Assembly: GCA_036513895.1 (NCBI GenBank)
Contig: DATBYF010000068.1
Coordinates: 1 to 64,000 of the forward strand
Source of the DNA: Palsa-147 sp036513895
Lineage (GTDB): Bacteria; Acidobacteriota; Terriglobia; Acidiferrales; UBA7541
Direction of reading: 5' to 3'
Length of the DNA stretch: 64,000 nt
Below are positions 1 through 9,137 of this stretch, in pieces. Made by a program: the position numbers and the translations under genes. The stretch's first letter is position 1; each line of letters starts with the position of its first letter. The notes under the pieces were generated by a model. That model saw only the letters and a list, made by a program, of their open reading frames with translations, was not told where the DNA came from and ran no database searches.

Positions 1-168
1 AGTGATTCCGAGAATACGAGTCTTGGTCTTGGCAAAGCAAAAGGCTCTGGTAGAAAAAACAAAACACACCGCCGCGTCTCATCCGCAGCGACGCGCTCGT
101 GTGTCTTGACATTGCTAGGTTCGTCAGAGACGGGATGACAATTCCTCTACTGAGATGATGTGGATTTG
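1..168. other. left edge, no gene recognised
   Basis: No open frame with recognisable protein content and no RNA gene were seen here. The moeA stop codon lies just inside the next bases, so this is the downstream flank of that operon or the edge of a gene outside the window. Confidence 0.4.
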
Positions 169-1395
169 CTAGATGGAGCCGCGGCGAGGAAATACGTCAA
201 CCCAGTCGCCGGCACTGATGTGTTCCTGCGTCGTACCCACTACGATGAAGCAATTTGCGTCGACGAGCGCCACGACGTCGCCGGAGCCTTGCCAGCGCAG
301 TGCTTCAACTGTTGGTCCGTCATCAGTGAATTTCATTTTCGCCGGAAGAAAATGCGCTAGACCCGGTTTCTCATTCAGATCATGCGTGACTTTCGCGCGG
401 AAGAGGGCAAGTGGTCGCGGCGCTGCCCCGCTCAGAACATCAATCGCGGGTGTTACCAAGAGTTCGAACGTTACGATTGCTGAGACGGGATTGCCCGGAA
501 GGCCAAAGACAAGTTTGTCTTTGCAGATGCCGAAAACCGCAGGACGTCCGGGACGGATCGCAACTCCATCGAAATAAAATTCCGCGCCCGCTTCGAGAAG
601 GATATTCTCAACGAGATCGTACTTCCCCATCGAAACGCCACCGCTTAGAACTAGCGCATCCTCACGGAGCCCGCGTTCGATCAACTCGCGCAATTCGCGT
701 TCTCGATCCGGCGCAGGGCCCAGAATCACAGGCTCAGCGCCGGAGAGAGCAACCTGAGCGGCTAGGGAGATGCTATTGCTGTTACGGATCGCATACGCGC
801 CCGGCTTCTCGTCGGCGGGCACGAGTTCATCTCCGGTCGCGAGGACGGCCACGAGCGGCCTCGTGAACACCGGCAACTTCGCTGCTCCGACCTGCGCCGC
901 CACGCTCAAATCCGCGTATCCGATGCGGGTTCCGCGTGGAATCACGATTTGATTCGCCCGCGCTTCGCTTCCAGCGCGAACAATGTGGTCGCCTGCGCGC
1001 GCGGTGCGCTCGACCGTCATCCAATCCCCTTCAGCCTTCGTGTATTCAACCATTACGACGGCATCGGCACCTGCAGGCACAGGCGCGCCGGTCATGATGT
1101 GAACGCACTCCCCCTGCGCCAGCGTGGCGGGATACGAACTGCCGGCTTTGCTTTCACCCACAGCCTTCAAGCGCATCGGGACATTTGCGACATCTGCCGA
1201 GCGCACGGCGATGCCATCGCGAATCGAGCGATCGAATGACGGATAGTCGCGATCCGCGCGAATGTCTTCGGAAGCAATGCGGCCGAGAGCACCGGCGGGG
1301 TCGCGTGTGATGTCAACGGTTTCGGTCGATCGTGGACGGAAGCGCGCCTTCGCGATCTCGATGACTTTGCCGCGAGCGGCTTGGTAGGACAGCAT
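169..1395 (-). CDS. moeA: molybdopterin molybdenumtransferase MoeA
   Basis: Inserts molybdate into adenylylated molybdopterin, the last step of molybdenum cofactor synthesis in the cytoplasm. The 408-residue protein has the normal family length. It shows the MoeA N-terminal region (DRSIRDGIAV), the molybdopterin-binding fold with LATGDELV, GGVSMGKYD, and GLPGNPVSA, followed by the C-terminal beta domain. It starts 6 bases after the purA stop, so the two genes are probably co-transcribed and translationally coupled. No other Moco gene is visible in the window. Family assignment is firm. Confidence 0.96.
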   Translation of the reverse strand: MLSYQAARGKVIEIAKARFRPRSTETVDITRDPAGALGRIASEDIRADRDYPSFDRSIRDGIAVRSADVANVPMRLKAVGESKAGSSYPATLAQGECVHIMTGAPVPAGADAVVMVEYTKAEGDWMTVERTARAGDHIVRAGSEARANQIVIPRGTRIGYADLSVAAQVGAAKLPVFTRPLVAVLATGDELVPADEKPGAYAIRNSNSISLAAQVALSGAEPVILGPAPDRERELRELIERGLREDALVLSGGVSMGKYDLVENILLEAGAEFYFDGVAIRPGRPAVFGICKDKLVFGLPGNPVSAIVTFELLVTPAIDVLSGAAPRPLALFRAKVTHDLNEKPGLAHFLPAKMKFTDDGPTVEALRWQGSGDVVALVDANCFIVVGTTQEHISAGDWVDVFPRRGSI

Positions 1396-1401
1396 GCGCA
1401 G

Positions 1402-2721
1402 TTAGAGCCAGGATGCGAGCTTGGTGCCGGATGAAATGATTGTGGCGTCACGTTCGGGGCCAGTGGAGATCATGCCGATTTCGACCTCAAGCGAATCGGA
1501 AATAAATTTCAGATAATCACGCGCCGCCTGGGGCAATTCCCTCTCCTCGCGAACGCCGTAGGTGGGTTTGCGCCAGCCGGGTACCGTCTTGTAGACCGGA
1601 GTGACCTGCGAGAACGTCTCGACTTCTCCCGGCATGTCGTTGACGCGCTCGCCTTTGTACATGTAACCGACGCAGACTTGAATGTCGGACTGCGTATCGA
1701 ACACGTCGAGTTTCGTCACCACGAAGGAGTCAATGCCATTGACCATCTTGGCGTAACGCAAGACTTCGAGATCGAGCCAGCCGCAGCGGCGCGGGCGTCC
1801 CGTGACGGCACCGAATTCCTTGCCGCGGTCGCGTACTTCGGAAGCTTCGAGATCGGGCATTTCGGTCGGGAAGGGCCCGCTGCCCACGCGAGTGGTGTAA
1901 GCCTTCGTGACGCCGACGACCCCACCTACGCGTGTCGGAGGCACCCCTAGTCCGGTCGAGCAGCCGCCAGACGTCGCGCTCGAGGATGTGACGTAGGGAT
2001 ATGTGCCGTGGTCAATATCGAGCATGGTGCCCTGCGCGCCTTCGAAGAGGACCGATGACCCGCGATCAATCGCGCGATTCAGCAGCGAAGCCGTATCGGC
2101 TATGTATCCGGAAATTTGCGCGCCGAGTTCGAGATAGCGCTCGAGAATTCCTTCCGTGTCGAGCGGCCGGCCGTAAGTGGCCTGGCTGATCGCGTTCTTT
2201 TCCTTGATCACACGCTCGAGCTTCTCCGCAAATTTTTCGGCATCGCGCAAATCACCTACGCGAACTCCGCGACGCGCCATCTTATCTTCGTAAGCCGGGC
2301 CGATGCCCCGCGAAGTTGTCCCGATTTTCGCTTCGCCACGCGCGGCTTCGGCCGCCTTGTCCATTTCCAGGTGATACGGAAATATCAAATGCGCGCGATC
2401 GCTTAGATAGAGGCGCCCTCGAGCATCAACGCCGAGTTTTTTTAGAGTCTCGATTTCGGCGACGAGCGCGGCGGGATCCACGACTGTGCCGGGGCCGATG
2501 ACGGCTTTCTTTCCAGGACGCAAAATGCCGGAGGGGATAAGCTGCAGGACGAAACGCTGGTTGCCGACGATTACGGTGTGGCCGGCGTTATGGCCGCCTT
2601 GGCTTCGCGCTATGTACTCAAAAGAGCCGGCGAGATAATCAACGACTTTGCCTTTGCCTTCGTCGCCCCACTGCGCGCCGACGACGGCCACGGTCTTAGC
2701 TTCCAATCGTCCCTGATGCAT
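1402..2721 (-). CDS. purA: adenylosuccinate synthetase
   Basis: Joins IMP and aspartate using GTP to give adenylosuccinate, the first committed step to AMP. The 439-residue protein has the P-loop-like GDEGKGK, the GGHNAGHT catalytic segment, GTTSRGIGPAY, the IMP loop around EGAQGTMLDIDHGTYP, and GRPRRCGWLD, all in the family order. The first ATG is used; a TTG seven codons into the frame is also possible. It lies upstream of moeA with 6 bases between them and has its own candidate promoter about 105 bases upstream. Confidence 0.97.
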   Translation of the reverse strand: MHQGRLEAKTVAVVGAQWGDEGKGKVVDYLAGSFEYIARSQGGHNAGHTVIVGNQRFVLQLIPSGILRPGKKAVIGPGTVVDPAALVAEIETLKKLGVDARGRLYLSDRAHLIFPYHLEMDKAAEAARGEAKIGTTSRGIGPAYEDKMARRGVRVGDLRDAEKFAEKLERVIKEKNAISQATYGRPLDTEGILERYLELGAQISGYIADTASLLNRAIDRGSSVLFEGAQGTMLDIDHGTYPYVTSSSATSGGCSTGLGVPPTRVGGVVGVTKAYTTRVGSGPFPTEMPDLEASEVRDRGKEFGAVTGRPRRCGWLDLEVLRYAKMVNGIDSFVVTKLDVFDTQSDIQVCVGYMYKGERVNDMPGEVETFSQVTPVYKTVPGWRKPTYGVREERELPQAARDYLKFISDSLEVEIGMISTGPERDATIISSGTKLASWL

Positions 2722-2833
2722 TTTCGCCGCCGTCCCTGAGATTCACGCCGCGTTGGCCCGCCGCCCGCACATTTCCGCTCGAGCTAGAAAACGCTGGAAA
2801 AACGCAGGGGTGAAAAGCCAAAACCGAAAAATC

Positions 2834-2862
2834 ATCCTACGCTGTGCCCGAATATAAGGCAA
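2834..2862 (-). promoter_or_regulatory. candidate sigma-70 promoter for purA-moeA
   Basis: On the minus strand TTGCCT (2857-2862) is followed after 17 bases by TAGGAT (2834-2839). This would give a leader of roughly 105 bases before purA. Found by eye. Confidence 0.5.
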
Positions 2863-2886
2863 GCATGCCGCGCCCGAGAACTGTGT

Positions 2887-3477
2887 CTATTTCGCAGGTT
2901 TAGCCGTTATTTCGGAGTAGCGGAAGCAGTCACCGGTGTGGTCGTTCACCATGCCGACGGCTTGCATGAAGGCGTAGCAGATCGTCGAGCCAACGAATTT
3001 GAATCCGCTGCGCTTCAAGTCTTCGCTCATGGCGTCCGATTCTCGGGTGCGTGCTGGCAGCATGCTGCGCGAGCTTCGGGAATTCTGCTTCGGCGCGCCG
3101 CCAACGAATTGCCAGATGTAGCGATCGAAACTGCCGAATTCTTTCTGGATTTCCAAGAAGAACTTCGCATTCTGAATTGCAGCGGCAACTTTGAGACGAT
3201 TGCGAATGATGCCGGGATTGGCGAGAAGTTTTCGAACTTTTTTGGCGTCGTATTTGGCAATTTTTGCGGGATCGAAGCCGTCAAACGCCACGCGATAATT
3301 CTCACGCTTCTTTAAGATGGTATCCCAACTCAATCCAGCTTGTGCGCCTTCCAGAATAAGAAACTCGAACAGAATCCGGTCGTCATGGACGGGCACGCCC
3401 CACTCTTCATCGTGGTAGCGAATGGAGAAATCGTTGGTTGCCCAGCGGCAGCGCTGCTTGGTCGAACTCGATGTCAT
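2887..3477 (-). CDS. tag: DNA-3-methyladenine glycosylase I
   Basis: Excises 3-methyladenine from alkylated DNA. The 196-residue product matches the Tag family in length. It has the N-terminal RCRWAT with YHDEEWG, the LEGAQAGLSW segment carrying the catalytic glutamate, and a C-terminal HTGDC; the N- and C-terminal Cys and His residues are the family's structural zinc ligands. The frame extends 17 codons further upstream, but the residues from MTSSSTKQ onward match the family start, so that ATG is chosen. It follows trxA on the same strand, about 115 bases downstream. Confidence 0.93.
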   Translation of the reverse strand: MTSSSTKQRCRWATNDFSIRYHDEEWGVPVHDDRILFEFLILEGAQAGLSWDTILKKRENYRVAFDGFDPAKIAKYDAKKVRKLLANPGIIRNRLKVAAAIQNAKFFLEIQKEFGSFDRYIWQFVGGAPKQNSRSSRSMLPARTRESDAMSEDLKRSGFKFVGSTICYAFMQAVGMVNDHTGDCFRYSEITAKPAK

Positions 3478-3591
3478 CGGACTCAACGATGCGGAAACAA
3501 GCCGGTACAAAAAAATGCGCCCCAACAAAGAAATGCTTCGAGCCGAGTGCGTCAGCCCGGAGCCAATCGAATCAAGCCCGCCAGAATCGCG

Positions 3592-3927
3592 TTATCCGAT
3601 GTGCCGCTGCAGAATCTTTACGATCTGCTCTTTCGGCACTGCGCCGACAATTTGATCGGCCAGTTGGCCGCCCTTGAACACCAGGAGCGTTGGTATGCCG
3701 CGAATATTGAATTTGCCGGGGGAATTCAGGTTCTCATCGACATTCATCTTGACGACTTTCAATTTTCCGGCGTTTTCGCGGGCAATTTCTTCCACCGTCG
3801 GTGAAAGCATATGACATGGGCGGCACCAATCTGCCCAAAAGTCCACCATCACCGGCTGGGTATTGCTGGCATCAATCACTTCAGCTTGAAAATTTGCGTC
3901 ACTCACCGCTTGAACATTATCGGCCAT
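3592..3927 (-). CDS. trxA: thioredoxin, CRPC active site
   Basis: Cytoplasmic thiol-disulfide oxidoreductase of 111 residues with the complete thioredoxin fold. The active site reads DFWADWCRPCH, and the cis-proline segment is RGIPTLLVF. In classical thioredoxins the two residues between the cysteines are Gly-Pro; here they are Arg-Pro, and the residue after the second Cys is His instead of Lys. Both changes are clear at the codon level. They should alter redox potential or partner choice, but the fold and length say thioredoxin. It sits between glgA and tag on the same strand. Confidence 0.95.
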   Translation of the reverse strand: MADNVQAVSDANFQAEVIDASNTQPVMVDFWADWCRPCHMLSPTVEEIARENAGKLKVVKMNVDENLNSPGKFNIRGIPTLLVFKGGQLADQIVGAVPKEQIVKILQRHIG

Positions 3928-3976
3928 TTTTCCTCTTCACCATGGGTCAGATAGCTACTACTCTGACCTCACACAG

Positions 3977-5443
3977 TCAATTAGATGAAATTGCAGCGCT
4001 GGGGATTCTAGCGCCTCTAGCCTCTTCGTACACAGCAACATATGCGGCTGCTGAAGCTTTCCAGGAGAAATCCTTGGCCATGCCGTTGAGTTGGAGCTTC
4101 CGCCAGGCCTTCTGATTCCGAAAAACCTTAAGCGCCTCCCGCACACAGGCCAATAGAGCCGTGCTCTTGTAGGGCTCGAACTTAAATCCGGTGCCTGCTC
4201 CCGTCGCCGGGTTGAACTGGACGATCGTATCGTCGAGACCCCCTGTCGCGCGCACTATGGGCACCGTTCCGTAGCGGAGGCTGTAGATTTGATTCAATCC
4301 GCAGGGCTCGTACCGCGACGGCATTAGAAACATATCCGCGCCGGCCTCAATCTTATGCGCAACCGTATTGTCGTAAGCGATCCTGGCAGCTGCTTTCGCC
4401 GGAAAACTTGCAGCCAATGCCTGGAAGAGTCTCTCATATTCGGGCTTGCCCGTGCCGAGTACAACGACCGAAATATTTTCCTGGAGCAGTTCGCCCGCGA
4501 TTTCGGCGATCAGGTCGAAGCCCTTCTGTTCGTCAAACCGCGAGACGATCCCGATCAGCGGCCGGTCTATATTCGCCGCCGGAAGTTTGTATACCTCAAG
4601 AAGGTCTTTTTTGCACACGCGCTTGAGTTCGAGATTGTGCACCGCATAATTCTGCACAATCAGTTTATCGGTTTCCGGACTCCAAACTTTATAGTCCGCG
4701 CCGTTCAGAATTCCCGTGAGGCGATCCGCGCGCTGGCGGATCACGCCATCGAGACCGAAGCCGTACTCCGGCGTCTGAATTTCCTGCGCGTACTTGGGGC
4801 TGACAGTAGTGATTCCGTCCGAAAAAAGAATCCCGCCCTTTAGGAAATTCACTTTGCCGTAGTATTCAAGCGCTTCAAGACTAAAAAGATTGGCCGGCAG
4901 CCCTGTGCGCTCGAGCACGCTGCGCGGAAAAATCCCGGGATAACCAATGTTGTGAATCGTGAGGACCACCGGCAGTTTGCGGAGTGCGGGATCCTGCGAG
5001 TAGACCGAGCGAAGAAATACAGGAACGAGCGATGTCTGCCAATCATGGCAGTGAATCACGTCCGGCATCCACACCTGCTTCGCGAACTCGACGGCCGCGC
5101 GGCTGAATTCGGCAAAGCGTTCTGCGTTGTCGGGAAAGTCACTTCCCTTGATGCCGTAAAGCTGGTCGCGATCGAAATAGGCAGGATCGTCCACGAAGAA
5201 ATAACGCACGGCGCCGACAGCCGCGCCCTCAGCAATCGCCGGGTAGCGGAGTTCGTCACCGACAGGAATCGTAAGGCTGGGAACGACGGGCGGGAGCGTC
5301 TTGTTGTTGCGATACCGCGGCAGAAGTACGCTGACGGTGTGCCCCGCTTCGACCAGGGCTTGCGGAAGAGCGGCAACGACGTCTGCGAGGCCGCCCGTCT
5401 TCGAATATGGCAAGCCTTCTGAAGCGACGAAAAGAACCTTCAT
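3977..5443 (-). CDS. glgA: glycogen synthase (ADP-glucose)
   Basis: A GT5 glycosyltransferase that extends alpha-1,4-glucan from ADP-glucose. The 488-residue protein has KTGGLADVV at the N terminus, which binds ADP-glucose, a central HNIGYPG segment, and EPCGLNQIYSLRYGT with the catalytic glutamate near the C terminus. Length is typical. No other glycogen gene is adjacent. The start has GGGAG about six bases upstream and a candidate promoter just before it. Confidence 0.96.
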   Translation of the reverse strand: MKVLFVASEGLPYSKTGGLADVVAALPQALVEAGHTVSVLLPRYRNNKTLPPVVPSLTIPVGDELRYPAIAEGAAVGAVRYFFVDDPAYFDRDQLYGIKGSDFPDNAERFAEFSRAAVEFAKQVWMPDVIHCHDWQTSLVPVFLRSVYSQDPALRKLPVVLTIHNIGYPGIFPRSVLERTGLPANLFSLEALEYYGKVNFLKGGILFSDGITTVSPKYAQEIQTPEYGFGLDGVIRQRADRLTGILNGADYKVWSPETDKLIVQNYAVHNLELKRVCKKDLLEVYKLPAANIDRPLIGIVSRFDEQKGFDLIAEIAGELLQENISVVVLGTGKPEYERLFQALAASFPAKAAARIAYDNTVAHKIEAGADMFLMPSRYEPCGLNQIYSLRYGTVPIVRATGGLDDTIVQFNPATGAGTGFKFEPYKSTALLACVREALKVFRNQKAWRKLQLNGMAKDFSWKASAAAYVAVYEEARGARIPSAAISSN

Positions 5444-5464
5444 TCACGCTCCCGGGGACGAAAA

Positions 5465-5493
5465 ACGGTACTGAATCAGGCGATATTCGTCAA
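5465..5493 (-). promoter_or_regulatory. candidate promoter for glgA
   Basis: On the minus strand TTGACG (5488-5493), a 17-base spacer, and TACCGT (5465-5470) precede a short leader with a GGGAG ribosome-binding site. Confidence 0.5.
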
Positions 5494-5576
5494 GCGAATC
5501 AACGGGCGCAAGTGTGGGCGCCGGGCTAATCCCCAGAGTTCGCGGCTTCGACGAACCTGCTAAACTCGGCGACGCG

Positions 5577-6362
5577 ATGGCGCGACAAAAACTCGGACAA
5601 CATTTCCTGGTTGATCGTGGATGGCAAAAAAAAATCCTCGAGACGCTGAGTGTTGCAGAGGGCGACGTCTGGATTGAAATTGGCGCGGGACACGGCGAGA
5701 TGACGCAGTTGCTCGCTGAATCAGGCGCGCGCGTTTACGCGATTGAAACCGATTCGAACCTTGCTGAGAGGCTGCGAGAGAAAGCACCAGCGTGGGGCAA
5801 TGTTAAGGTCATCGAAGCCGATGTTTTGACTGTCGATTTTCAAAAAAAATTGGCGCATGAGCGATTTCGCGTCTACGGAAATCTGCCTTACTACATTACG
5901 TCACCGATTCTTCGGCGTCTTTTCGATTCAACCGCGAAAATCGCGTCCATTGACATCGTGATCCAGCTCGAAGTAGCCGTGCGAATCGTCGCGCCGCCCG
6001 GCCGCCGCGATTACGGATATCTTTCCACTCTCTGTCAATTCTTCGCAAAGCCTGAAATCGTTTACAAAATTCCGCCGGGAGCATTCGCGCCGCCGCCGCG
6101 CGTCACCTCCGCGCTAGTGCAGATGACACTACCGGGCGAGTGCGCAATACTCGGCATTCGCAATGAATCGCGATTCCTGGAATTTCTGCAGAGCTGCTTC
6201 GCGCAGAAACGGAAGACGCTGCGTAATAATTTGCGCGAATTGTTTAGCGATGAGCAGATTGCCGAGGCGCTCAAATCGTGCGGCTTAACTTCCGACGCGC
6301 GCGCAGAGCAGTTGAGTTTGAAGCAGTTCGCTGCACTTTACGCGGGAATTGCAGAGGAGTAG
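5577..6362 (+). CDS. rsmA: 16S rRNA adenine dimethyltransferase
   Basis: Dimethylates the two adjacent adenines of the 3'-terminal hairpin of 16S rRNA using SAM (KsgA family). The 261-residue product has GQHFLVD, the SAM-binding IEIGAGHGEMT, an acidic IETDSN, and NLPYYITSP, the hallmark NLPY motif. The open frame begins 21 codons earlier, but the family begins at MARQKLGQHF, so that ATG is chosen. It is divergent from glgA. A TAAACT hexamer lies ten bases before the start with no convincing ribosome-binding site. Confidence 0.95.
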   Translation: MARQKLGQHFLVDRGWQKKILETLSVAEGDVWIEIGAGHGEMTQLLAESGARVYAIETDSNLAERLREKAPAWGNVKVIEADVLTVDFQKKLAHERFRVYGNLPYYITSPILRRLFDSTAKIASIDIVIQLEVAVRIVAPPGRRDYGYLSTLCQFFAKPEIVYKIPPGAFAPPPRVTSALVQMTLPGECAILGIRNESRFLEFLQSCFAQKRKTLRNNLRELFSDEQIAEALKSCGLTSDARAEQLSLKQFAALYAGIAEE

Positions 6363-6377
6363 CTTCGCGCAGAATGG

Positions 6378-7115
6378 CTAGTCTTCGGGCTCGAGATGCT
6401 GCATCACGGTGCGCAGGCGGTCGGGAAAATCCGTCATGATCCCATCCACGCCGGCTGCGATGACGCGGCGAATCTGATCGGCCTGATTGAGCGTCCACGT
6501 CGCGATTTGAAGATCGGCGAGATGCGCCTGATTCACCAGATCCTCTGAAATCAGATCGCCTCGGGGGCAAAGTTGACGCGCGCCAACGCCGACCGCCGTT
6601 CTCACGGTGTCCGGCCGCACTTCCTCGACGAGCAGGCCCGTCATCACCGTCGGATCGTGCTTTAGAAGGCTGTCGAGCGTCCCAGGATCGAACGAGAGCA
6701 CGATGGAACGCGCGACATCCCCTGAGCTGCGCAATGCCGCTGCCAGCGCGTGATGCATGCCCCAGGCGGCCTCATACTTGAGTTCGAGGTAAAAGACGAC
6801 GTCGTGCTGGCGTCCGAACGCGAGGATTTCTTCGAGCGTCGGGACGCGCTCGCCTATGAAACCGTGATCGAACCAGCGTCCCGCGTCGAGATCTTTCAAT
6901 TGTGCAAGCGTCATGTCGCGGACGGCCCCGGTCCCGTTCGTCGTGCGTTGGAGATTTGAATCATGGATGGCGACGAACTGCGCGTCACGCGTCATGTGCA
7001 GATCGGTTTCGATGAACGTCGCGCCCATTTCGACGGCGGCGCGAAATGCCGCCAACGTATTTTCGGGCGCGTATCCGGACGCTCCGCGGTGCGCGATGAT
7101 CCAGGGTTGCCGCAT
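6378..7115 (-). CDS. glycerophosphodiester phosphodiesterase
   Basis: Hydrolyses glycerophosphodiesters to glycerol-3-phosphate and an alcohol. The 245-residue protein has HRGASGYAPENT at the N terminus and ETDLHMTRDAQFVAIHD, which carry the catalytic histidines and metal ligands, in a GDPD TIM barrel. There is no signal peptide, so it resembles cytoplasmic UgpQ more than periplasmic GlpQ. It converges on rsmA with 15 bases between. A TAGGAT hexamer lies 8 bases before the ATG and no Shine-Dalgarno is seen, so the mRNA may be leaderless. Confidence 0.93.
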   Translation of the reverse strand: MRQPWIIAHRGASGYAPENTLAAFRAAVEMGATFIETDLHMTRDAQFVAIHDSNLQRTTNGTGAVRDMTLAQLKDLDAGRWFDHGFIGERVPTLEEILAFGRQHDVVFYLELKYEAAWGMHHALAAALRSSGDVARSIVLSFDPGTLDSLLKHDPTVMTGLLVEEVRPDTVRTAVGVGARQLCPRGDLISEDLVNQAHLADLQIATWTLNQADQIRRVIAAGVDGIMTDFPDRLRTVMQHLEPED

Positions 7116-7569
7116 CGCGCGCTATCCTAGCAGAGTCGAGCCATGCATTCACGTTCCGCGCCTCACGAGTGCTCCGCCAGCAACGCCTCCCGAAATAGCG
7201 CGTGAAATGACTGCGCGGAATCGAAAGCTGCTAGAAGAGTCGTTCCGATACCGCCCGACGCGCACGGACACTCCCGCAAAAGATTTCGCTTTTGCGATAC
7301 CCCGTTTCCTCGAACATTGGCAATTCGACGTCACACTCGCCTGCAAGGACCACGCACGAGTCCTCGTAAACTCCTTAATATCAACAGATATGGCGCGCTG
7401 CTTGCACTCTGTGGCGCTCCTGTTTTTTGGCTGCCGGATTGCCCTTCCCATATTGCGTAGAGACCTTGCAGTCGATTTATAAGCGGCCACCCAGCCGCCG
7501 TTTCCGGTGCGAAGCAAGGTCAGTCCGGTTCGGTACCGGCGCGGTTCTGCGGCCCCGACAGGAGGGCGC
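7116..7569. other. intergenic stretch, nothing recognised
   Basis: Long open frames cross this stretch on both strands, but their translations are Arg/Ser-rich with no fold-like pattern and look like shadows of GC-rich sequence. A 91-codon frame on the plus strand from 7207 has no ribosome-binding site and no recognised content. No tRNA or known structured RNA was recognised. Confidence 0.4.
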
Positions 7570-7923
7570 GTGGCACTGTTAGTCCTATTGGTCGTTGCTC
7601 TAATTGTCGGCCAGACATGGTTTGATTGGCGCGAAACTCGGCGCCAGCGGGTCATGCCCGAATGGGTCAGCGGCCTCGCGCTTGCTGCGTTCGTTGCCAC
7701 TCCTCTCACCGCCAGCGCTTCATTCGCTTCGATGTGGTACCAGGATTCCCTCGGCCTCAATGGAAACGGCGTTGGTGCGTGGTTTTGGTTCGAAGCTGGA
7801 TTCGCACTTTGCGCGATGGGAATCGTCATCGCGGCGACGCGGAAAAAGCGCCTTCGCACGCTCATCATACTTTCGAGCCTGCTTACCGTAGCGCTGTGGT
7901 TCAGCCTGTCGTTCTTCTCTTAA
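7570..7923 (+). CDS. small integral membrane protein, unknown
   Basis: A 117-residue protein with about four hydrophobic helices: residues 1-14, a second around LALAAFVATPLTA, a third around FWFEAGFALCAMGIVIAA, and a last at the C terminus. Basic residues (RRQR, RKKR) sit between helices as expected for cytoplasmic loops. A GTG start is chosen because GGAGGG lies a few bases upstream; the frame extends 21 codons further but with polar, arginine-rich content. No family was recognised. Confidence 0.6.
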   Translation: MALLVLLVVALIVGQTWFDWRETRRQRVMPEWVSGLALAAFVATPLTASASFASMWYQDSLGLNGNGVGAWFWFEAGFALCAMGIVIAATRKKRLRTLIILSSLLTVALWFSLSFFS

Positions 7924-8035
7924 TCGGCTACGTCTCCCTCAATCGCATCTGTCCAATATTCCTCGTAGGCTTGCGGCTTGAACCGCCGAGCGCAGGCAGC
8001 GATGCCGAACTTGAAACGGCTCTCCCGTGCATTCC

Positions 8036-8064
8036 TTGCCGCATCATGTCTCGTTTGCCATACT
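8036..8064 (+). promoter_or_regulatory. candidate leaderless promoter
   Basis: TTGCCG (8036-8041), a 17-base spacer and CATACT (8059-8064) end only 6 bases before the ATG of the next gene. Transcription would begin at or next to the start codon. Confidence 0.4.
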
Positions 8065-8070
8065 GAAATC

Positions 8071-9093
8071 ATGAGGCGCGCGCTCCTGATTCTGTTCGCA
8101 TTTTTCCTGCTCGCTGTCGCGCTACGCGCGGACACTCTGCATCTGAAAGATGGCAGCACGGTCACTGGCCTTATCGTCGGGTTCGATCAGAATTCGTTCA
8201 GGGTGAAAACGAGCTACGGATTCGCCGTTGTCCGCCGTGATGCGGTGCTCTCGATTGATGTGGCTGAAGGCAATTCTGGCGACGAAAAGAAGCCTCCAAC
8301 TTCAGCTCCCGCCACGACGCCACATGTGGAGAAGCCAACTGCCGCGACTCCCGCGCCAGTCCCGGCTCAACCGGCAGCGACGCCTGCGACGTCGTCACCG
8401 CCGGCCCAACCGGCGAACGCTGCTGCAATTTCTCCGAAGCCTGTGGATAAGCCGGTTCATCCTGAATCAGCGGCTACGAACTCAAACGCACCAAAGTCGG
8501 CCCCAGCTGCTCCAAACCCTAACGCCCCCACCGCAGAGACAGCGACCACGAATCCGGGGCGCGGCGCCACAAAGCCCGTAGTGGTTGCGCCAAAGCCTGC
8601 TCCGCCGCCGAAGCCTGTGGACGAACCAATTCGCGAAGAGGCCTCCGGCAATTCCTATTCGAATCTCACTTACGGCTTCCGAATGTACAAGCCGCCGACG
8701 TGGGAAATTGTGGAAGGCGCGCGCAAAACGCTCCCGGGCACCATCGCGGCACTGGGCACCGAGGATGAAAACACATATCTGTTGATCGGCACGAGTCCGG
8801 CACCAGGTTCGCTCGACGCGGATCTCAAATCTTCGGACGTTAAACTCCGCGAAATGTTCGACAACTATCGCCCGCTCGGTGACGATCACCTGACAATTTC
8901 GGGCATAAGCGCAATCGAGCGCAAATTTCGCGGGAGCATTGATACGCACGAGTGGTCGGGAGTCGTCGTTCTGCTTGAGCGCGGGAAACAAACGTACACA
9001 ATCCTCGGAATGACCGTTGCGAATTCAGATCTCGTTCAGATTCAGGAAAACGTAATCCGCCGCGCAATCTCCAGCCTTCAGTTCGACCCGTAA
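8071..9093 (+). CDS. secreted protein with Pro/Ala-rich linker
   Basis: A 340-residue exported protein. It begins with a typical signal peptide (MRRALLILFAFFLLAVALRA). A short domain follows, DTLHLKDGSTVTGLIVGFDQ, of a type common in acidobacterial secreted proteins. Then comes a long linker of about 130 residues almost wholly Pro, Ala, Thr, Ser and Asn. The C-terminal part, from about residue 190, is a compact domain starting near YGFRMYKPPTWEIVEG, resembling PsbP/DUF1795-like lipoprotein folds, but I am not sure of this. An earlier ATG in frame exists; the signal peptide fixes the start. Confidence 0.75.
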   Translation: MRRALLILFAFFLLAVALRADTLHLKDGSTVTGLIVGFDQNSFRVKTSYGFAVVRRDAVLSIDVAEGNSGDEKKPPTSAPATTPHVEKPTAATPAPVPAQPAATPATSSPPAQPANAAAISPKPVDKPVHPESAATNSNAPKSAPAAPNPNAPTAETATTNPGRGATKPVVVAPKPAPPPKPVDEPIREEASGNSYSNLTYGFRMYKPPTWEIVEGARKTLPGTIAALGTEDENTYLLIGTSPAPGSLDADLKSSDVKLREMFDNYRPLGDDHLTISGISAIERKFRGSIDTHEWSGVVVLLERGKQTYTILGMTVANSDLVQIQENVIRRAISSLQFDP

Positions 9094-9137
9094 GCGTAGG
9101 ATTTCAGATCTTAGAAATTTGGGAGAATTGGGAAAGA

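Noticed and set aside
7149..7868. Minus-strand frame of 239 codons
   Set aside because: Opposes a membrane-protein gene, is Arg/Ser-rich, and has no fold-like pattern or ribosome-binding site.
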